Assembly (NCBI GenBank): GCA_965153455.1
Contig: OZ234493.1
Coordinates: forward strand, 31,424,213-31,488,212
From: Sphagnum compactum
Lineage: Eukaryota; Bryophyta; Sphagnopsida; Sphagnales
DNA length: 64,000 nucleotides
Reading direction: 5' to 3'
The notes below the pieces were generated by a model. The model saw only the letters and a program-made list of their open reading frames with translations, did not search any database and had not been told where the DNA came from. The stretch's first letter is position 1. The number at the start of each line of letters is the position of its first letter. The translations under genes were made by a program, and so were the position numbers. Shown in pieces: positions 59,901 through 64,000 of this stretch.

Positions 59901-61652
59901 TTAATCGCGCAACGGGGCGTCGTCATCATGCGGATCCAGATCCGGTACAGCAAGACCTTCGAAATGTTGACGATGTTTTTCAATGATGATTTGAAGATTG
60001 CGATTGAGTTGTTTTTCATGCCATTCTCCTGTGATGTCGAGGGACAGCCCGCAGCGAATCATCGCCTTACGGGCGTAAGTCAGGCCGGTTTGATCGCGTT
60101 GCTCGTTTACCCGACGAACTGCTTTGGCAGCCATGCGCAAAAAAAACGATTTTTCGGGATTTTGAAGCGCGCCAGATCCTTCACGCCAGAGGCCATCCTT
60201 GATGGCTTTGAACTTATAGTCGTCCCAAATCTCCATCCAGGCATCCTTGATCTTCGAGATCACGAACGAATCGCACGGCTGAATCTTGTCGGTCGCGGCA
60301 ACCACCAAGTAGCGAAGAGTGGCATTGCTCAACTCCAACGTTGCGTGCATGTTCCCATTACCGTCATCGTGATGGCCGTTGAAGTTGTCCACAAATATCA
60401 CTCTCTGCTTGGACCGATCGGCTGCATGTCCGCGGTAGTGAGCACGTGGTTCTTGGAGGTATTGCGCCCACAGCTTCTGCGTGATGAAACCCTTCTTGGT
60501 CGTCCTGTAGCAGACTCCAGGGACGTCATCAGGTACTCCGCGAATAGGATAGCTTTCGCTGGCGTTCTGGAAAATGACACATGGATTACAGATTCTTGCA
60601 TGTGGCCCGCCCGTTAGCCGAATCATCAGCGTCATTCCCATGCCGCCAGATACTACATCAGCGTACTTGACATCATTGTCACCGCGAAATCCCAGTGTCT
60701 TGCCGTTGTCCAAGTTGACCTTGCAATGCGTTTCATCGATGTTCTCAACCAGGTTCTCATCGAACGTACCAGCGCGAAATTCTCTCGCAAGCTGTCCGAG
60801 ATGGAATGCGATTTGCTTGTCGATATGTTGCTGACGAGTAGGGCTCAGCATCAACTTGCCAGTTTGAGCTCGACCGACGATATTGTTGACCGTCTGAAAA
60901 CGCTGAATCCATCTTATATCGATGCGATCAATGATAGTGGTGCCCTTGTGCTGTAGGTTGGGAGGGAAATCAGGATGATTCATCTCTACCAGGATGTCCT
61001 TCGCGAGGCAAACCAGTAGCTTCGGACTGAACTTCACGCCCATTTTGCGATAGCGGTCAAATTCGTCGACAATGAGAGGATACAGCCAGTCGACCCATGG
61101 AGCCCGCTTTGGTCCTCGACCAGGGGCAGCTTTTGTGAGCACCTTCTTGGCTTTCCCCGGCTGCGCAGAGTTGCAGGATACCATGTTGTCATGATCGTCA
61201 CGGATCTGTAGAATAGTAGCGCGTTTTTCCCACCAGCGTGACGACTTCATGATCGTCGCAGATGTCGTCCCTCGAAAATGCTCGGGGAACGCCTTGACGG
61301 TTCGTGCGTGCAGTCCTTTTTCCCCGTTCGCTTCGTTGTCATTGATCATCCACTCAACAACTCTAATGCGAGTTTGCTGAGTTGTGACTGCGGTAGGACG
61401 CTTTTTCTTTCCCAGAGCACGAGGATTGTCGGCGAGCTGTTCGCCAACGATGACGCGGTCATTGTTCGCAACAATTATCACGTCATTGGCTGCGCCATTC
61501 GGGTCCAATGGTTCGGGTGGCTCCTTTTCGTCATCGGCAGCCTGACGTTGACGAGCAAATGCACGAACAATGGGAGACGGGGAAAACACCGACAAACGTA
61601 CTGCTCCACGTTGTATATCCCGTGAGGATTGAGAGTTCGACGGTGCAGACAT
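59901..61652 (-). CDS. DDE-superfamily transposase, 583 residues, intact
   Basis: The protein catalyses excision and insertion of its transposon. The DDE triad is visible as D306 (NIDETHCKVNLDNG), D422 (VIFVDNFNGHHDD) and D461 (KIQPCDSFV). The 38 residues between the second and third Asp fit a pogo/Tc1-mariner-like fold. Residues 85-275 form the probable DNA-binding part, with WWEKR at about 140-144, PGRGPKRAPWVDWLYPLIVD at 177-196 and IRWIQRFQTVNNI at 246-258, like CENP-B/HTH domains. Between the first two Asp lie DVKYADVVSGGMGMTLMIRL and SYPIRGVPDDVPGVCYRT; the C-terminus has RVNEQRDQTGLTYARKAMIR. These blocks strongly recall a transposase family common in oomycetes such as Phytophthora (from memory, not searched). 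The gene is far GC-richer than the flanks. The start chosen is the first Met of the open frame; no intron is needed. Confidence 0.9.
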   Translation of the reverse strand: MSAPSNSQSSRDIQRGAVRLSVFSPSPIVRAFARQRQAADDEKEPPEPLDPNGAANDVIIVANNDRVIVGEQLADNPRALGKKKRPTAVTTQQTRIRVVEWMINDNEANGEKGLHARTVKAFPEHFRGTTSATIMKSSRWWEKRATILQIRDDHDNMVSCNSAQPGKAKKVLTKAAPGRGPKRAPWVDWLYPLIVDEFDRYRKMGVKFSPKLLVCLAKDILVEMNHPDFPPNLQHKGTTIIDRIDIRWIQRFQTVNNIVGRAQTGKLMLSPTRQQHIDKQIAFHLGQLAREFRAGTFDENLVENIDETHCKVNLDNGKTLGFRGDNDVKYADVVSGGMGMTLMIRLTGGPHARICNPCVIFQNASESYPIRGVPDDVPGVCYRTTKKGFITQKLWAQYLQEPRAHYRGHAADRSKQRVIFVDNFNGHHDDGNGNMHATLELSNATLRYLVVAATDKIQPCDSFVISKIKDAWMEIWDDYKFKAIKDGLWREGSGALQNPEKSFFLRMAAKAVRRVNEQRDQTGLTYARKAMIRCGLSLDITGEWHEKQLNRNLQIIIEKHRQHFEGLAVPDLDPHDDDAPLRD

Positions 61653-61890
61653 GGCGAAGAGAACGCTTTCGGAGCGAGAAGGAGCTGGGGAAGCAACAAA
61701 GGTATGGGACTATCGTTGAAGAAGAAGTGTTCGAAAATATTTGAACATACGTCAGTGCCAGCTGGCGCCACTTTGCAGTCTGCAACCCTTACAACGAGCT
61801 GTAGCAGTGCAGCTGCCTTCTCGTCCCAAGATCCCCCATTCCTCCATTAATGTTAATAACATTAAATGGGAACTAACATTAATTTGGTAT

Positions 61891-61914
61891 TAACATTAAT
61901 TACGGAAACCGGTG
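61891..61914 (-). repeat. right terminal inverted repeat
   Basis: 24 bases beginning TAACATTAATT and ending CGGAAACCGGTG, the exact inverse of the left end and followed by the target TA. Confidence 0.95.
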
Positions 61915-64000
61915 TAGCTTCATAAATTCCAAGAGTTTATGCTTGAGGATGGAGGAAAATCTAATCTTGGTCCATGACCAAATGACAAGGTTAACATCAA
62001 ATTTCTCCTTCATGATCAACTTATTGTTTGTAATCATAGTCATCTTACAAAATGAACATTGCAAATCCAAAACATAGCCATCAAGCATAGCTTTCATCCA
62101 CATCCCATCATTTCCCATTGTGCAAAAGATGCAATAGGTATATTTGATGATAGTCATGTGTTGATGAAAATTATCCTTAGCATTAATGGGATGATTAGCC
62201 CAAAAATTAGGGTAGATTACACCCAATGTTAACATAAACTCATGATTTGGAATTTTTCCTTGTTGCTCTTGGACTAGAATTTTTGTAGATTCTTTGCACT
62301 CCATTTTCACATAATCCATCACCAATGGGAAATATGGCCTCAAAATTGAGTTCCTCACCATTTAAATATGTGCACTATCCCATTAGCAAATTGTTACTAG
62401 TGAGTGTTTCAAGAGCCTTTAACTCACTTAAAATTCGGTCATCAAATTTAATATATGGATCAAAACAAAGTTGATAAAGTCAAAGTTAACACATCTTCAC
62501 CATATCAATGAAGTCACATATAAACACATCACAAGACTATGCCAACTTGATGATTGTATGCACACAATCCAAAAGTGACATAATCGCATGTAACCCCCAA
62601 ATGATTTCCAAATTGTAAGGGAGGCTCAAATTGTCATTACTAGTGTTATTCCTTGGTGCCAAATGTGCATCTTTGCAATCAAATGTTAATATTGTTCCAT
62701 GACACACGTCATAGGAAATAACACACAAACCCATTGCATCTTCACATTTTTTAGCAATTTGTTTATTTTTTTGGTGAGCACATCATAAAACTTTTGATAT
62801 TCAAGAAACCTATTGGGTGAAAGAGAAAAATTCATACAAAGCTTCCAAACATGGTAGTAGAAATTCCAAGCAAACCACCAAACTTAGTTTCAATAGGACC
62901 AACACAACTAAGTTGGTTTGATGAATAAAGTAATGCATTTTGATCATGAATGGAACCACAATCTCTGTCATTTGAGTGCTCACACCAACTTGTGAACCCT
63001 TTAACACATTACTACTATGGTAGCCCATTGAGATCAACTTGCTTCCTAATTCTTTAAAGCGCTCACTCCACCAAATGTTGCCAAAGCTTTGAACATGAAA
63101 TTAAACATGTTATTAATTATACCCTACACATCAACCTTCTCCACACAAATATTTAGAAGTGGGATCCTTTTTCTAACTATGAACAACATACATATGAATG
63201 GAGATCCAAGAGGTGTTGTCTGTCATAATGACCTTATCCACACTCATGAATACAAAATTTCCAACAAGGATTACAGTTTGAATGGATTGTACAACAAATC
63301 ATTCATGGATTGAACAATATGTTAACCCATCAAATCACTCCAATGTTTTTTATTGTGTGCCTAAACTTGAATAAAAAGAACAAAATTTTCAAACCCTTGA
63401 AATATGTCACCAATTGACCTATAAACATCATGATAGATGGTAGCAAACTAGGCATATTTTTGCATCTTCTTTTAGGGAACTTTTGTTACAACAAGGTCCA
63501 CAATGGAAGGGTGTTCATTAGTAATAAAAATCTTCTCATTGTGTGCATGCATGCTATTTTTATTAAAGTAAAAAATCAATTTCAACCCCTAGACTTGCAA
63601 CCTTAGCCTTACACCTACCTACATGCTTAAATAAGCTATCAAGTTAAATAACTTTTTTTTTTCTTTGCCTTCAACCTTTGAACAAATTGCACAACAAACT
63701 TGATGAACATTACCTCTAGTGTTTATTAAAAAATTTGCCCCAAAGAAGGCACATTACTTAACAATCTTAGAAATGTTTAACACCTTCATGATCTTGTTTT
63801 TTTCACTACAAGGCTTGAACCTAAAAAATCATTTGATGACATCATTACAATTTTGAAAGCTTATAGAACTTCAAAAGCTTGCAAATTAGGATTGATTTGG
63901 TGAGATATAAAAAGGAAAATTGGCCTAAACCTAAAGTTTTTAAGAATGAACAAAGGAGGCATAATGGATCATTTGAATGAAAAAGAAAACAAAAGATATA

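Larger units (their letters stand above)
59609..61914 (-). mobile_element. complete DDE transposon with perfect TIRs (Tc1/mariner-pogo-like)
   Basis: The element is 2,306 bp. The first 24 bases (59,609-59,632, beginning CACCGGTTTCCG) are the exact inverse of the last 24 (61,891-61,914). It is flanked by TA at 59,607-59,608 and 61,915-61,916. Flanks AGC..GCT extend the symmetry, so the original target was probably the palindrome AGCTAGCT. Both ends carry several direct and inverted TTAATGTTAATAA-type motifs (59,621-59,775 and 61,846-61,905), presumably transposase-binding sites. It contains one uninterrupted transposase gene. TA duplication fits the IS630/Tc1/mariner superfamily. The perfect ends and intact frame indicate a recent insertion and possible activity. 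Confidence 0.92.
59365..63990 (-). pseudogene. decayed hAT-type transposase-derived gene, split by a DDE transposon
   Basis: On the - strand, pieces on both sides of the inserted transposon belong to one gene similar to plant hAT/DUF4371-type (zinc-finger 862-like) proteins. Upstream are MTDNTSWISIHMYVV (about 63,180-63,225), ERFKELGSKLISMGYHSSNV (about 63,000-63,060), MIKMHYFIHQTNLVVLVLLK (about 62,890-62,950) and NHEFMLTLGVIYPNFW (about 62,215-62,262). Next comes KHKLLEFMKL, which stops at the insertion. Past the element the frame resumes AKIACVQVFGSIEDKQCFS (about 59,551-59,606), the hAT dimerisation segment, then after a further frame change THLDLCIQFYAQCFYTFQNF (about 59,465-59,525). Many stops and frameshifts separate the pieces, so the gene was probably dead before the insertion. 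The 5' end, including any BED-type zinc finger, runs into or beyond the window edge. Confidence 0.65.

Noticed and set aside
59928-60617. 229-codon frame on the + strand
   Set aside because: Antisense of the transposase gene, arising from its balanced base composition.

Overview
This 64 kb window looks like nuclear DNA of a land plant. Its genes have many introns with GT/GC-AG borders, it carries a plastid-targeted CGLD27 (DUF1230) gene, a VQ-motif gene and a plant-type DUF21/CBS gene, and TTTAGGG telomere-type motifs occur. Gene density is very low: three apparently functional genes in 64 kb. Most of the rest is AT-rich, transposon-derived sequence at different stages of decay. The lineage cannot be fixed from sequence alone. 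My recollection of similar LINE and hAT-like families leans toward a non-seed plant (bryophyte, lycophyte or fern), with low confidence.

Layout. 1-10 kb: AT-rich intergenic sequence with no recognisable gene. About 10.3-14.76 kb: a badly decayed LINE split in two by a 2.1 kb extremely AT-rich block. 16.35-17.29 kb: a tandemly duplicated dispersed repeat that carries TATA boxes and leads into a ~64 bp tandem array, directly upstream of CGLD27 (17.56-20.07 kb, + strand, 7 exons). 20.1-23.6 kb: no confident gene, only short exon-like fragments. 23.9-24.8 kb: an intronless VQ-motif gene on the - strand. 26.1-29.0 kb: Helitron-like 3' ends, including a head-to-tail array of three short units. 29.36-32.85 kb: a 5'-truncated LINE with endonuclease and reverse transcriptase, broken by one frameshift and two TAG stops. 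35.8-43.0 kb: a 12-exon DUF21/CBS (CNNM/CorC-like) membrane protein gene on the + strand. 43-52.6 kb: AT-rich sequence with a possible SINE, a CACTA-like terminus and a short LTR retrotransposon (49.08-51.78 kb). 52.9-55.45 kb: a decayed RSH1-type (p)ppGpp synthetase/hydrolase gene that still keeps exon-intron borders. 56.2-56.5 kb: a minisatellite. 59.36-64 kb: a decayed hAT-type transposase-derived gene (- strand), into which a complete DDE transposon (59,609-61,914) has inserted.

The most notable object is that DDE transposon. It has perfect 24 bp terminal inverted repeats, a TA target duplication, arrays of subterminal TTAATGTTA motifs, and an uninterrupted 583-codon transposase whose base composition is much more GC-rich than its surroundings. 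This points to recent insertion and perhaps horizontal origin. The three host genes (plastid membrane protein, VQ regulator, DUF21/CBS membrane protein) are not an obvious functional cluster; each probably has its own promoter.
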